A DNA stretch of 64,000 nt from Odontocerum albicorne (GCA_949825065.1 OX463846.1:11404177-11468176); one strand, 5' to 3'; positions 22,095-33,592 are shown, numbered from the stretch's first letter. A program made the numbers and translations. Notes: generated by a model not told the origin, from the letters alone.

Positions 22095-22345
22095 ACAAGT
22101 CTTTCTAAAGAAGGGCAGACTTTACACATTTTTAATGCAAGCAAAAGTGGGAGTCGTGATAAAGGATGACCGAAAAAATGTAAGATTGGACCAAGCGAGT
22201 GATATTTCGAAAGAAGAAAAGGTAAGGCGTAAGAAAAAAACAGATAAATTAATATGGTGGCGGAAGCAACGGAAGTATGCCATGATACGAAAGTTTGGCG
22301 CTCTAGCCTCTCTGCATATCCCGATAGGGAAATGCCGTTTTATTT
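22095..22345 (+). pseudogene. LINE-A ORF2 3' end, degenerate
   Basis: The region corresponding to W-L-D-Q-V-N reads R-L-D-Q-A-S-D-I-S-K-E-E-K-V, and the end reads F-G-A-L-A-S-L-H-I-P-I-G-K. The latter corresponds in another frame to the LINE-A C-terminus. Confidence 0.6.
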
Positions 22346-22349
22346 AATT

Positions 22350-23380
22350 TATTTTATTTCAAATTAAGAATATTCCCTTTACAAAGTAGATCCGCGCGCA
22401 TGAAGTAAGCATTTACATATAAATTAATTAAAAAGTAATTAAAATGCCCGAAAACCGAAAGTGGAAATCCGGTCAAGCTCGGCTTAATACAATATATCGT
22501 GTCTAGATTAGAAGCGCGGTCCCGTAATTGAGTCGGGAAATAATTCAGCGTCACCGGGATTCGATATTTTAGTTGCAGCAATCGATGCAATCGCAGCGAG
22601 GGTGGTGCGAAGGGGTGGTATGGTTGACGAGTGGACGTTAACGCAAATAAATTATGTAATATAATATAAAATAGCTCATCAAATAACAATGCATACCAAA
22701 AGCAATTACATGATATTAACCAAATACATAATAAATTATTTTATCCATCCAGCGAAATAAATTTATTGCACAATGACTTAGACATAACTAATTATATTGT
22801 TTGCATATCTCTCGTATAATAAGACTACACAGATTGGGCAATCATTATGGGCATTGTTTTGATTTCCATATGGTTTGGACTATTTCCAATGGTAAAGTGA
22901 AGAAATTGTTCTTGCCGTGATAGATTGAATAAATTATATGGATTTGATTTGTTATTGTGTTTAGCTCGTCTTATACTGATTTTATTTATATTTTTTATTG
23001 CTTAATACTGCTTCGTGCGCCGCCCGATCGTCATCACATCTTCTTGATGATTAGAGTTGAAAAGTAGACATGTGTGTAATTACTTTTAATTCATATGTAG
23101 CGCCCACTGAGCCGTGTCTTGTCGGATCCAGTGCTATGCTGTCATATGTTTTATCTTGTCATATCGTTACGGGATGTTTGACATATTGAAAGGAATCGAC
23201 TTCCATTAAAAAGACCTATGCACTGGATGACATATTGAAAAAGATGTAGGAAGATACAGTATATTAACGGAAGGAGGTTATCACCATGTGTGAGAGATCA
23301 GGCCTCTGGGAGAAGACTCACATTGATATCTTTATAGTTCACTTACTTTTATCTTTTCGTCAGGAAATGCGACAGAATAA
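22350..23380. other. Unassigned stretch
   Basis: A 111-codon minus frame (22354-22689) overlies a GC-richer patch at 22500-22640. I see no motif in it. The rest is AT-rich. Confidence 0.3.
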
Positions 23381-23384
23381 CATA

Positions 23385-23527
23385 CGAGGGTCATCTAGAA
23401 AGTAAGGTTACAAGGGCTCCTGCAGCCGGGGATTTTTTTTGTTTCGAAGTTGGCGCACCTGGCGTGTAGGGGGGGATCCTAACAGTCAGTGTGTTTGGTT
23501 CCGCGTGTTTGTCGGCCATTTTGTTCA
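23385..23527 (+). mobile_element. Mariner 5' end beginning CGAGGG
   Basis: After TA at 23383-23384 the sequence reads CGAGGGTCATCTAGAAAGTA then AGGTTAC. This is the terminal-repeat style of many insect mariners (CGAGGGTNATTC...AAGTAA). About 140 bases of 5' region follow before LINE-A sequence takes over. No matching right end was found. The CGAG terminus matches the core of the enriched TACGAGTA octamer. Confidence 0.55.
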
Positions 23528-23640
23528 GTCACGTACATACATACCATCACGCTATATCCTAATCCCGAATTTCGTATCTTCTACATCCAAAAACCTTCGC
23601 ATATAATTTCTATGATTTTTTTCATTTTTTACATTGCTGT
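23528..23640 (-). pseudogene. LINE-A 3' end fragment
   Basis: The plus sense begins GTACATACATACCATCACGC, the inverted microsatellite tail plus terminal codons of LINE-A. Only about 110 bases remain. Confidence 0.65.
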
Positions 23641-23694
23641 GCCCTTGGGGAGAGTTTGCTTTATATATTTTTTTATTATTATTATTATTAAAAA

Positions 23695-23825
23695 GTAAGA
23701 CAACTTGCAGGAACTGTAGGATGTGGAAAGGGCGAAATGTATCTGTCGAGATAGGAATATACGGGGCTCTGTCCTCTTTGCCTATCTTAGTAGGTAAACA
23801 GCGTGATGGTATGTACATATATTAA
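23695..23825 (+). pseudogene. LINE-A 3' end fragment, opposite orientation
   Basis: It ends AGCGTGATGGTATGTACATA and includes the T-C-R-N-C and S-L-P-I-L-V-G-K codons of the LINE-A terminus. It faces the fragment at 23528-23640 across an ATT microsatellite (23674-23690). Confidence 0.65.
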
Positions 23826-24061
23826 ATATGATTACCAAGCTTTTAGAGTGGTCATCTGGTAAAAGCTGACCAAGAGCTGCGCGGTTTTTTGGTTGACTCG
23901 ACGAAGATTATGATAGGAAGGTTCATAACCTGAGCCTAGCGTGAGATATTGTGAAGTGCCGACTGTGGACCGACCTGAATCAAGATGCTTTGTGGCCTGA
24001 TAGAACGTACAGGGTGATAATGATAACTAAAATGCTTCTAAAATATTACATAACATAGATC

Positions 24062-24450
24062 GTATCACGTCATTTTTCTGGCCGGGTGGGCAGAAAATAC
24101 AGATCGACATACTTTTCTATCTCATCACACATCATTAGCCTTTACTACATCCATACACCTTTTCACACAACTCCTGCGATATCTTCGACTTTCTACATTT
24201 CCTTCTTTTAAAATAGAGTATCATTCACTTAATCCAATTACATTTTCCTTGGTCTTTCTCTAGCACGCCTTTGATTTACGTTTGTAATATATACCATACA
24301 TGTTTTGTTAGTCTTTCTTCATTCATTTGTTCTACATATCCAAACCATCTTATAGTAGTCTTCTTCATCTTATTCAATACATCAGCTTTACGTTCACATT
24401 AATCCCTAATCACTAAATTTTGTATTTTGTCATATATTTTCACATCGTTA
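24062..24450 (-). pseudogene. LINE-A ORF2 3' part
   Basis: The minus strand runs from the tail at 24065 through the W-L-D-Q-V region (plus sense CACTTAATCCAATTACATTT) to the upstream G-H-V domain. The copy is continuous but frameshifted. Confidence 0.7.
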
Positions 24451-24519
24451 AAGACACGGCGCAATGGGTTACGACCCTCGTTGGAACTGTTGGGTGTATC
24501 TCTGGCACTCCTTTACCTA

Positions 24520-24800
24520 TCTTTTGAGGTACATAGCCGCGCGGTAACGTGCTGGACTTATGTGCGGAAGGACGTCGGTTCGTATCCCGCATTGTGCTAC
24601 TCCCCTCGAATGACATAGGGGTTTTCCCACCTAGTATTTGGGGGGTGTAAGGATACCAATGACTTTGGTTATATCTATTCTTTAAAAAAAAAATAAACAT
24701 GTCGATGTATTCCAATCGTCTCACTCATGTGTGCCATCTGACTCAGTACACCGATGTGGCCGGTGAGTTTGCTGATGTGCAACGGGTCACTCACTAAAAG
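24520..24800 (+). mobile_element. SINE-2 copy
   Basis: The tRNA-like head reads GGTACATAGCCGCGCGGTAA and continues through GTCGGTTCGTATCCCGC (B box). The body has GTCGATGTATTCCAATCGTC then GTGTGCCATCTGACTCAGTA. A related copy with matching head and body lies on the minus strand at 56135-56385. Confidence 0.72.
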
Positions 24801-24804
24801 AGGA

Positions 24805-26495
24805 AAGAAATGAAAAAGCTCCATGGCACAGCTTCGTTTTCCATCTTAATTGAAATTGGAATAGCGATGGGAACCTCGACTACGATGCCCAGCAAGAACG
24901 GCGTACCTATCTTTCCATTCATCTAATTTTATCATTTCATTCATAACATAACTAATTGGAACAACATCTGGCAAAGTGTAAATCATAAATGGGAGCTATC
25001 TAAATTATATAATTTACCTGAATTGCTCACGTAACGATACGAAAAATTACATAAAGTTTGAGAACTTCTAATTTATGAGAATCGGTATAGTTATATCCTT
25101 TGTGGCGTGTTGTCTGGAGATGTTAGGAGTTACATTTTTTTTAAAACATCCCCAATTTTTTTGGCTTAGCGTCGCATTTTTCTCCGAAGCTGCTGGATTA
25201 CCCCTAGTTTAGACAAACAAAAGGCGTAATTAATTACCTTTCTGGAAAAAAAGTAGTCACGCGAGCTTTGCCGTCCGGCGTCAATCAACGGGCAATTTGA
25301 GATCGCTGAAACAATTTCACTCGGTTATTTATTCATGAAACATCTCCACCCTGCCCGAACACCTTAGCACCCTGCACTGAAGGTCGTCGTGGCGAGTTTG
25401 ATACCTTTTCTATTTTAATACGAAACCAAATATAAACGTTAATAACGATGCCGCTATTTGGAGAAACGGTCATTGCTTTGAAACATTGTATTTGTATTTT
25501 CGAGTATTTATTTTAAACTTGAGAAAAAATGTGCAATAGTATACAATAACTATCGATATTTAAAGCACGGAACCTTTGTTTTCTTTTTGACTGGTTATTT
25601 ATTGAATTTGTATATTACCCTTCAAAGAGCAATGTTGGGTAAGTCATACAATATTAGTTGCGTTCTAGAAATTATAATGTATTGTCTACTCTTTTCCTTC
25701 TAAACATTGTTGGTCAGCGCGATGATTTAAAGGTTAGCATGCCTGTACCCAAGCGTCTAGTATTCTATTAACTTCTAGATTAAATTACCATTTTTCGTCT
25801 GAATTATATGTTGAATTAGTAGCTAATTAACTTAAGTTCTAAAGGTATTCTTGAAGTGAAAGATGATGGAAAACATCCTATGATTTTGTTTCTTTTAAGT
25901 ATTGTCTTTCTCTATCAAAGGTTTCGCTTTTTTCTTGGTGGAACTTCACATAAGAATATTTAATAAAACATTGCTTTGGCATTCCACTAATTATATTAAT
26001 CTCCGTGACCCTTGTTTCTACCTTTTATCTCAAGGCTCTCTTTAGGTGGAAAAATTCCGGTTTATTACGAGAGTAATGCTTAGGTCCCATTGATGTTACG
26101 TTTCATTGAAAGTGTGTGTGGTTTATATACCAAAAGGAATATTTTAACCAGAAGGGCATTTTGCATTATTTGATCATTTATTAGTGTTTAATTTTAGCTT
26201 ATGGAAAATTTCTTTATGTTTCTAAACATATCGTTCTGAATGACTTTTGTGACGTATGTAAATTATTAACTTTGATTTCTTTGAAGTTATGGTGTGGTTT
26301 ACTACTAACATATATGGTTTACAAATTATTATATTAACAGTTATTATTATAATGGACATTCACTTATGTTCTTGTAACTTAGTGCCAATATTCCTCTGTT
26401 TCATTACAATATATGTACTTTCACAAGCACATACTATTTCTTATACGCCACTCTTATGTCATAATTTATCTCTCTTATCGTTGATTTAAAAATCT
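24805..26495. other. Unassigned AT-rich DNA
   Basis: About 1.7 kb without recognisable repeats, the longest such stretch in the left half. A GC-richer patch is at 25255-25400. A 66-codon hydrophobic plus frame (26289-26489) is probably chance. Confidence 0.35.
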
Positions 26496-26499
26496 TTTT

Positions 26500-26710
26500 A
26501 CTTGTACTATTGTCGGTGTTATAGGCAGGCCTATTTTTCTGGAAGTAAGCCTGAGCCAATCAGGATTATTCCTTCTTCTTACTGTTGTGGCCGTTTCCAA
26601 TCGGAGGTTAGCCACCAACATAGCAATTCTTATTCTATTTACACCAGCCCGAAATATTTTAGCAAAACTACACCCAAACCACTTTTGCAAGTTCTTAAGC
26701 CAAAAGTTGC
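26500..26710 (-). repeat. Probable dispersed-repeat block
   Basis: Overlapping frames cover this block on both strands. The minus frame is rich in R and V (V-A-N-L-R-L-E-T-A-T-T-V-R-R-R). The look is that of an old retroelement tail, but I cannot place it in a family, and no second copy exists in the window. Confidence 0.3.
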
Positions 26711-27084
26711 GGCGTTAATGATTTTTTCTTGGATGATCAGTTGTATTATAATGTATTCTGTGTCCCTTTATCAAATATGACTGAGATACCGTAACTTGCG
26801 ACCCTTCACAGTATTAAGCAGTACTTGATCCGCATATTTACAGGAAAGCACTTTCACATTTGTAACACGATCTGTCCAAGGAACTTTGAGGATATGTTTG
26901 TAGATCCACATGCCAAAAGTATAAAGCATTATTTATACGGGATATTACATCAACATAAAAAAAATCTTCAACTGTCTGCCATACAGTTTATATTTTTATT
27001 TTGGGATAAACATAGTTATTTTGAAGTCGCCCCTTTCATTTGTTGTTAAGTTTGTTTTGTATTATTTTGTCTTTATATCCATTA

Positions 27085-27610
27085 TCCAGAGCACTCCATG
27101 ACTATGATATAATACAAAATGAAGTAATTATTGATGAAAGTGAATGTAAGACTGACGTGTTGAATAAGATAAAGAAGGGCACTGTGAGATAGATGTTTAG
27201 GGCATGAAGAATGCATTAATGAGGAAATACTAAAAGAAACAAGTGTATATTGCAAATGAAAGTGGTAGGCTTGGTAGATGAAGACCAAGGAAATTATGGT
27301 TGGATCAAGTGAATGATATTTTGAATAAAAAAAAACGTTGAAAGAAATTAAGAAAGATTAACAAAACAAAAACACGATACAAAGGTGACTGAAAATCAAG
27401 GTAAAGAAAGATCAACGAAAATTATAGTTGGATTAAGTAAATAATATTTTGAAAGAAGGAAACTTAAAAATCATCGGATTTGTTTGAGGACTATTGATGT
27501 AGAAGAGGCGAAGGATGTATGTCGATATGTAAGTCTGGTGCTCTCTCATCTTTGTCTGCCCCGACAATGGCGGCAAATGGTGTGATAATGTATTTGTATG
27601 TATATCCATT
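27085..27610 (+). pseudogene. LINE-A ORF2 3' part with internal duplication
   Basis: The stretch 27085-27340 runs from the upstream domain to the W-L-D-Q-V-N-D-I-L codons. The W-L-D-Q region then appears again at about 27405-27455 (AGATCAACGAAAATTATAGT) before continuing to the end at 27605. The second copy resembles the version at 6900, so this may be two truncated insertions joined. Confidence 0.68.
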
Positions 27611-27614
27611 ATAC

Positions 27615-28255
27615 GTATTTCCAATCATGTATCATATTGTTTTTATTTTTGAATAGGATACTATGACCACAAGCACTTGAATAATAAATTAAGCAAGTGA
27701 AACCAAGATTCTCCATTCACAGAAGATCCATCAAATGCCGTCATGGAAAGCCTCCTGAAATATTGAGTCATCTACTGAAATCAGTGCGATGTGACGTCAC
27801 GCACGCACCCTGCACGTGTCCCATGACGCAATGCCTTTTCCTTGTCACGATAATGCCATTGAGCGTGTTTTCACGAGCAGACACTCACGTAGATCCCCAT
27901 ACACGCGTGCTCAGTCTGACATGTGAGATTTTTGACGGCATGCCAAATAATTCAATTTGTACATGTTTCTAATCTATGAATGTATGGGAAAAAATGTGTA
28001 TTAAATTTTTAAATGTAATGGTAGATACGGTATTTAAATGTGACAGCTGAACGGTGAGAATTTTTCGGAATGCGCCACGACGAACATAATTATTGTTGCC
28101 CGTTATTTTAGTTCCCACACAAAATGAATAAACGATAGTTTGCTGGATTGACGTTTCAAATGATCCCTATCTTGCTATGGTTCTTGTGTTTTATGAACTG
28201 TTTTTGTTTATAACTGTGAATTACGTAATAACTTGTAATTGTGAATTGATAATTA
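27615..28255. other. Unassigned stretch with GC-richer patch
   Basis: The patch at 27785-27935 contains GTGATGTGACGTCACGC, a CRE-like palindrome TGACGTCA, but no frame, TATA arrangement or gene nearby supports a promoter. It is not otherwise identified. Confidence 0.25.
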
Positions 28256-28258
28256 AAA

Positions 28259-28675
28259 ATGTTAACAGGTGAGACCGTCAAAGTAAGTAGTATGAACCGA
28301 CTGGAAGCATTCGAAATGTGGATGCACCGGAGAATGCTACGGATACCTTGGACGGATATGGTCAGCAACACAAGAGTTCTTCAAAGAGCCAAAGTTGAAA
28401 GAGAGTTGCTGACTAATATTAAAATCCGAAAGGTGTTTTACTTGGGTCATGTACTTAGAGGAGCAAAGTACAAATTACTGCACCTGATCATCCAAGGCAA
28501 AATAGAAGGCCGAAGAGGTGTTGGCAGGAGGCAAATCTCCTGGCTCCGCAATATACGTGATTGGACTGGCATAAGGGGCGTTAGAGATCTTTTTCGGGCT
28601 GCCGGGGACAAAGATGGCTACTCTCAAGTGATATTCAACATTGGGGGGACCTGACATGACACTGAGAAGAAGAAG
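28259..28675 (+). pseudogene. LINE-E ORF2 C-terminus, 131 open codons
   Basis: The open frame reads L-E-A-F-E-M-W-M-H-R-R-M-L-R-I-P-W-T-D, then V-F-Y-L-G-H-V-L-R-G and R-R-G-V-G-R-R-Q-I-S-W-L-R-N-I-R-D-W. These are the landmarks of the C-terminal domain after LINE reverse transcriptase. The end GACATGACACTGAGAAGAAG is shared with the shorter copy at 33762-33965. It is one of the better preserved LINE pieces here. Confidence 0.82.
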
Positions 28676-28973
28676 AACAGGTGAGTTTGCTGGCTTTATA
28701 TTTGTAGAGTCGTGGCGTAGGGACAACCGTAGCTATATTTTCAGAACTTTTCGACAGACTGTGCTTGGTTTAAATATGTTTAGCTAAGATTTTTCAATGA
28801 AACTGTTCGACATATATATATATATTTTTTTGTTGAGAGTTGTCAAGTCTCACAAGTGGCTGCAGCTCGGACTTGTATTATTTATGTGTAAATTCCGCTT
28901 GCATAAATAAGCTGCAGAATAGGAAATAAACTTAAAGACAGTTGATATACATACTTTGTCTTGTGTACAAATA

Positions 28974-30249
28974 TTAGGTCCCCACATACGAAACCGGCGT
29001 TTTGCCGTACTGGCAACTTTGATCTCAAATATCTTCTCTTTGGTTAGGAATTTCAAATTCAAATTTATACAACTATTTACTCAAGTATTTGTGTTTCGAA
29101 AATTATAATTCATTTGTTTTTTCCTCAATTGTTTTTTTTCTTTGCGTCACTCAGTTTACAAAATGGAAAACTTGAAATATCGCGTTATTTACGAGTACGA
29201 GTTCCACCGTGGCACCAGTGCTGCAGAAACGGCTCGAAGGATTAATGATGTGTATGGCGACGGTGCCGCAAAAGAAAACACAGTGCGTTTTTGGTTCCAA
29301 CGTTTTCGTTCTGGAAATTTCGACCTGCAGAACAAGCCCCGTGGAGAAAGTTGATAATGAAGAATTGAAGGCTATTGTGGAAGCGGAACCATCGCAAACC
29401 ACGTCCGAGTTAGCTGCAGGCTGCGGTGTTAGTGATAAAACTGTTTTAATCCACTTGAAGCAAATTGGGAAGGTGAAAAAGCTTGAAAGGTGGGTACCTC
29501 ACGAATTGAGTGAAGTAAATCAACAAACGCGCGTTGACTGCTGCGTTGCATTACTCAACCGGCACAATAATGAAGGGATTTTGAATCGAATCATTACCTG
29601 TGATGAAAAGTAGATCCTGTATGATAATCGGAAGCGCTCATCGCAATGGCTGAACCCTGCCGAACCAGCCAAACCATGCCCCAAGCGAAAATTGACTCCA
29701 AAAAAGTTACTTGTGAGCGTTTGGTGGACTAGTGCTGGTGTCGTTCACTACAGCTTTCTTAAATCTGACCAGACGATTACGGCAGATGTCTATTGTCAGC
29801 AACTGCAAACCATGATGGAAAAGCTAGCTGCTAAACAACCGAGGCTGGTTAATCGCTCTAGGCCACTGCTGCTTCATGATAACGCTAGACCACACACTGC
29901 ACAACAGACGGCTACCAAATTAGAAGAGCTTCAATTGGAATGTCTAAGACATCCACCGTACTCTCCGGACCTTGCCCCAACAGATTACTATTTTTTTCGA
30001 AATCTGGATAACTTCTTGCAAGGGAAAAAATTCAACTCCGATGGGGCAGTCCAAACCGACTTCAAAGATTTTATTGATTCCCGTCCGAATGGTTTTTTTA
30101 GTAAAGGGATCGATGAACTACCTATGAGATGGCAAAAGTGCATAGATAGCAATGGTACATACTTTGATTAAATAAATATATTATATTAAAAAAAAATCAA
30201 CTTTATGTTCCTCCCAAACAAAACGCCAATTTCACATGTAAGGACCCAA
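28974..30249 (+). mobile_element. Mariner element, full length, inactivated
   Basis: The 1276-bp element is flanked by TA (28972-28973 and 30250-30251). Its inverted ends are TTAGGTCCCCACATACGAAA on the left and TTGGGTCCTTACATGTGAAA (inverse of right), continuing to GGCGTTTTG, about 31 bp. Length, ends and target site all fit Tc1/mariner. The transposase inside is broken by a frameshift and a stop. Confidence 0.95.
29163..30171 (+). pseudogene. Mariner DD34D transposase pseudogene
   Basis: The transposase would cut and paste the element at TA sites. The frame starts at ATG 29163 with M-E-N-L-K-Y-R-V. The paired helix-turn-helix region spans the first 110 or so residues (R-F-W-F-Q-R-F-R-S-G; L-K-Q-I-G-K-V-K-K-L; W-V-P-H-E-L). 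The catalytic aspartates are at 29602-29604 (T-C-D-E-K), 29878-29880 (L-H-D-N-A-R-P-H) and 29983-29985 (A-P-T-D-Y), with exactly 34 residues between the last two. A frameshift near 29345 and TAG at 29611-29613 in place of the usual tryptophan codon inactivate it. About 336 codons remain, near the normal 345. The wording is closest to the cecropia group, from memory. Confidence 0.93.
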
Positions 30250-30259
30250 TATATAAACA

Positions 30260-30995
30260 TATAAGTAAATAAATCTCCTTTACTAAAACACATGCAGATG
30301 CCGAAAGCACCCAATTCAATGACAGCAGCCGCCACCTTGTTATCTTGATACTTAATTTAGTTTTGGTAATATTTTTCATCTGTCTATAATATGTTAGTGG
30401 GTTTGAATTTCTATTTACGAGTAGAACGCCTTCAAATAAAGTTGCTCCCTAAATTGTCCAATAAATATTATTATTATTATTATTAATCAACCATTTTTTT
30501 ATTCTTTGAAGAAGAAATTGGATCAAACCTTTAAGACAACAGAAAATCAGAAAAAAATCAATCAAAAATCAAGGCACAATTCTCATTTAAAGTTTAACAG
30601 TAAAGGCTATTTTTGATCACAGGTTTTATTTATTGACTTTTTGCAACCGACCACCGGACCGCGCCCTAGGAGAGCTGTCAACCCATACCCCAGGAGTAGA
30701 AGATAAAAAGTAAAACTTTTGATTTTTACACAAATGAAAACGACGTTGAAGATTATTGAATAGATAATAAGAGTTTCCAGAACTTTTCATATGCATGGCC
30801 CCCCTTAATGTATCCGAAGATACGAATTTATTGATGGGTGTGGCTGGTAGAAATTATTATTATTAAATCCCGTGGAGTAGACACGTAACTCGCGATCGTC
30901 ATCACACGTGTTGGCAATATAAACTTAAACTAGGATACAAACGAGTATATTATCGTTATTTTGTTTTGCTAAATATGCGTTAAGTATTCATTAAA
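30260..30995. other. Unassigned AT-rich DNA
   Basis: It holds an ATT microsatellite near 30465-30484 and a short GC-richer patch at 30640-30705. No gene is recognised. Confidence 0.4.
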
Positions 30996-30999
30996 CATA

Positions 31000-31090
31000 T
31001 TTCTGGTTGGTTGGAATTACCTCCAGGTAATAAAACTCACAGGATTCTACATAGGCCGAAATTGTTGTGTAATAATATAATACAATACAC
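31000..31090 (+). mobile_element. SINE-1 body and tail fragment
   Basis: It contains TTTCTGGTTGGTTGGAATTA, CCTCCAGGTAATAAAACTC and a weak tail GTGTAATAATATAATA. Confidence 0.62.
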
Positions 31091-31099
31091 CCTTTTCCA

Positions 31100-31725
31100 A
31101 TATACGGAAATAAGGTGTGCGACTGTGCCGTGATCCGGTATATTCTTTGCTATAATTGAAACAGATAAATCATACAAATATTACAATGGAAGTTTTAAAG
31201 GAAAATTTGAATAAATACTTTACAACACTTAATTAAAACGTTTTGCATGTTGCGTTATATTTTAAGGTAAAAAAATAATTGAAAAACCAAAGAAACCTTG
31301 TAAAATAAACCTTACTTAGAAAATGTCGAATAAGGATTCTGAAATCCGAATTTTAGGCCAAAACCTAGTTGGCTAGTCACCTAAAGTCCAATCCAGAGGT
31401 TATGACTTTTGTTCCTGTTGTTCCAAAATTTATTAAAAAGGGTTAAATTATAGTTAAGTTTGTACCAAAAGCCTCTGAAATCACTTTATTTATTTCATTA
31501 TTTATTCTTTTGTGGACATGGTTACAGAAGATACACTTGAATGGTGTATTGCTGTACAACAATTTCTTTAAACTAACCAGCTTATCTTAGGCGTAAAGTT
31601 GTTTTAATCTGTGACAGAATATATTTATTAAAAACCAAGTAAAAAATGACTGATCTCTAAACAATAATTGTAGATACTAGAGGAAAAAAATGTTTAAGGA
31701 TAAGGAAGGAGAAGAAACAATAATA
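31100..31725. other. Unassigned AT-rich DNA
   Basis: No frame or repeat is recognised. Confidence 0.4.
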
Positions 31726-31729
31726 AGGA

Positions 31730-31830
31730 TGAAATCTTTTGGTTTGTTGGAAGACATTGTCATGTGGCAATAAACCCGCCAGACAATTATGTATAAAACG
31801 AAAGTGAATTATAAAATACTGTAAATTTTA
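31730..31830 (+). mobile_element. SINE-1 body and tail fragment
   Basis: It contains TTGGTTTGTTGGAAGACATT, GTGGCAATAAACCCGCCAG and the tail TGTATAAAACGAAAGTG. Confidence 0.7.
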
Positions 31831-31904
31831 ATTTCTACAAAGAATGTCGATTATTTTATAATTTTCAGTATTTTTGTCAAATTTAAGAGGTTTCATGTAA
31901 GGTG

Positions 31905-32144
31905 TTACATTGGCGGGCTTCGGTTTCCACTCAGTACTAATACGCTTCCGGTTTCCGGCTTTCCACTTCCGGCCGCTGCACTCAAACTAGAAGGAGAATA
32001 TATGGGGATGCACCGTGCATGTGATGCCGGAAATGTAAGTCTCTCATCGCCGCCATAACGAGTGCCTGGGGAGCCTCTTCTTTTTACACTGAGGGTTCCT
32101 GATAAAATGGACGTGCTCTCATATTTGTAACAAAAAACGTCCAT
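31905..32144 (-). other. GC-rich block with 79-codon frame
   Basis: The minus frame is rich in S, G and P (S-A-A-A-G-S-G-K-P-E-T-G-S-V) and lies in a GC-rich island with sharp edges. I do not recognise the product. It may be an old repeat, as no gene-like context surrounds it. Confidence 0.25.
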
Positions 32145-32399
32145 TTCACTAACTAGGGCAGTGGCTGCTAAAACTAGCTCATTTGGATTTTTTAAATGGA
32201 CTCATTAACCCATATTATTATCGGGTTGTTCTTTTTTTAGATGTTATGTATCAGGAATCGCATTCTGGATGGTGGACATGATAATCTGTATTGAATCTAA
32301 GTTATAATTGGTCAAATATGTACAAAAAAAAAAGGAACCATTAAAAATGAACGAGAGATTGAAAAATAGGATGGTGGCAATCCAGAAAAACACGCTTTG

Positions 32400-32860
32400 T
32401 AACTGCAGGGAGATTTAATGACTTTTACAACTTCATCAGACAACATTTTTTTTAAATACAATCGTTTTAACTTCGTTAATTTACTCTTGAGTGAGGTAAA
32501 TTCTATTTTTATTAATAATATTCAAGATACTCGTATTAATGTTTTTACTGGAAAATCTTTAAATTGCTTTTCCGTGAGAACTATTTTTAAAGTACTTAGT
32601 TTTTTCAACAGTGTGTGTGAGAGCTTTTTAGCTATTCATTTTCTTTCTTCCGTAGCAAGCACAAGGTTCGAATTTGCATACATAATAGATATATTTTTCA
32701 TGGAAACAAGTTTATTTTTCGTTGAAAACTGGTTAATTTGTTTAAGACGGTTGCGTAATTTTTTTTTATCTGTCTACCCAAATTTTATATCATATCGGTT
32801 CTTTTATAACATAACATATACTCCAAGTTCGAAGGTATTTGGTTAAATTGGCTTCAGCTG
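32400..32860 (-). pseudogene. Degenerate coding remnant, function unknown
   Basis: A minus frame of about 145 codons runs almost unbroken through L-R-N-R-L-K-Q-I-N-Q-F-S-T-K, then H-T-L-L-K-K-L-S-T-L-K and L-K-S-K-L-T-K-L-K-R-L-Y-L-K-K-M. Two TGA codons interrupt it, as expected from C-to-T decay of CGA or TGG. The Lys/Leu-rich helical character is more protein-like than the 142-codon plus frame on the opposite strand. It could be the N-terminal part of a retroelement protein, for example a Penelope-like one, but I cannot show this. Confidence 0.35.
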
Positions 32861-32869
32861 AGATTTCCA

Positions 32870-33390
32870 TCAGTCGGTACTATTCTCTTTTTGCATCATC
32901 AGCCACCACTATTCATTCACTGCTAGATATAGGTATATACTTGTTCTGGTATATTTCCAAGTGTCTATGAATAGTATACATACGTGTATATATAATATAT
33001 ACAATGATATATAATTACTATCCAGCTAGTTCAAGTTTAAAAAAATGTTAAATCTAAGAACAGATGTCGCACAAATAGCACATAATTGTCGATAATAATT
33101 TAGATAGTTCTAATTTGTAACAACAGATGTCACACTTGTTTTTCGCTTACGTAAATAAAATGATGCGCGCGATCTTATAATTCAATTATTGCAAATTGAA
33201 ACAATTTATTTTTATCTATGTAGGTACTAATATATTGTTGAATAAATAATAGTCGCGAGTAAAGATTTTATATTTTGGACATTCAGCTGCCACGTGATGT
33301 GTTGGAGCTGTATTTCTCAAGTGTCGCGAACGAATTGATTTAAAACGTTTTCTCTTTGTATTCAAGTATCTTTCGGATCAGTGTATTGAG
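32870..33390. other. Unassigned AT-rich DNA
   Basis: TA-rich stretches occur near 32985-33015. Nothing else is recognised. Confidence 0.4.
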
Positions 33391-33394
33391 ACGA

Positions 33395-33592
33395 CTTTGA
33401 TGACGATCTCAACTTCATCGAATAAATTAATCAATCCAATATGACGGGGTATCATACACGGGTTTTTACCATTGCTGATCCTATGACGTGAAATGGACTG
33501 CTTCTAAGTGTTAGAGATATGTTATGGGTGGTGTGTGCAACTTCAGGAAGCACTTGAAGACAATCCTTTTTGGGAGGTCTTATTAATGATTG

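Noticed and set aside
27785..27940. CRE-like TGACGTCA patch as a promoter
   Set aside because: There is no gene, TATA box in register or downstream frame, and a single 8-mer is weak evidence.
28800..28825. TA-rich runs as origin or Helitron hairpins
   Set aside because: They are simple AT microsatellites. I found no Helitron 3' hairpin followed by CTRR with a 5' TC start.
32418..32846. 142-codon plus frame as a gene
   Set aside because: The composition is F/S/I-rich, and the opposite strand reads as a more plausible Lys/Leu-rich coding remnant.
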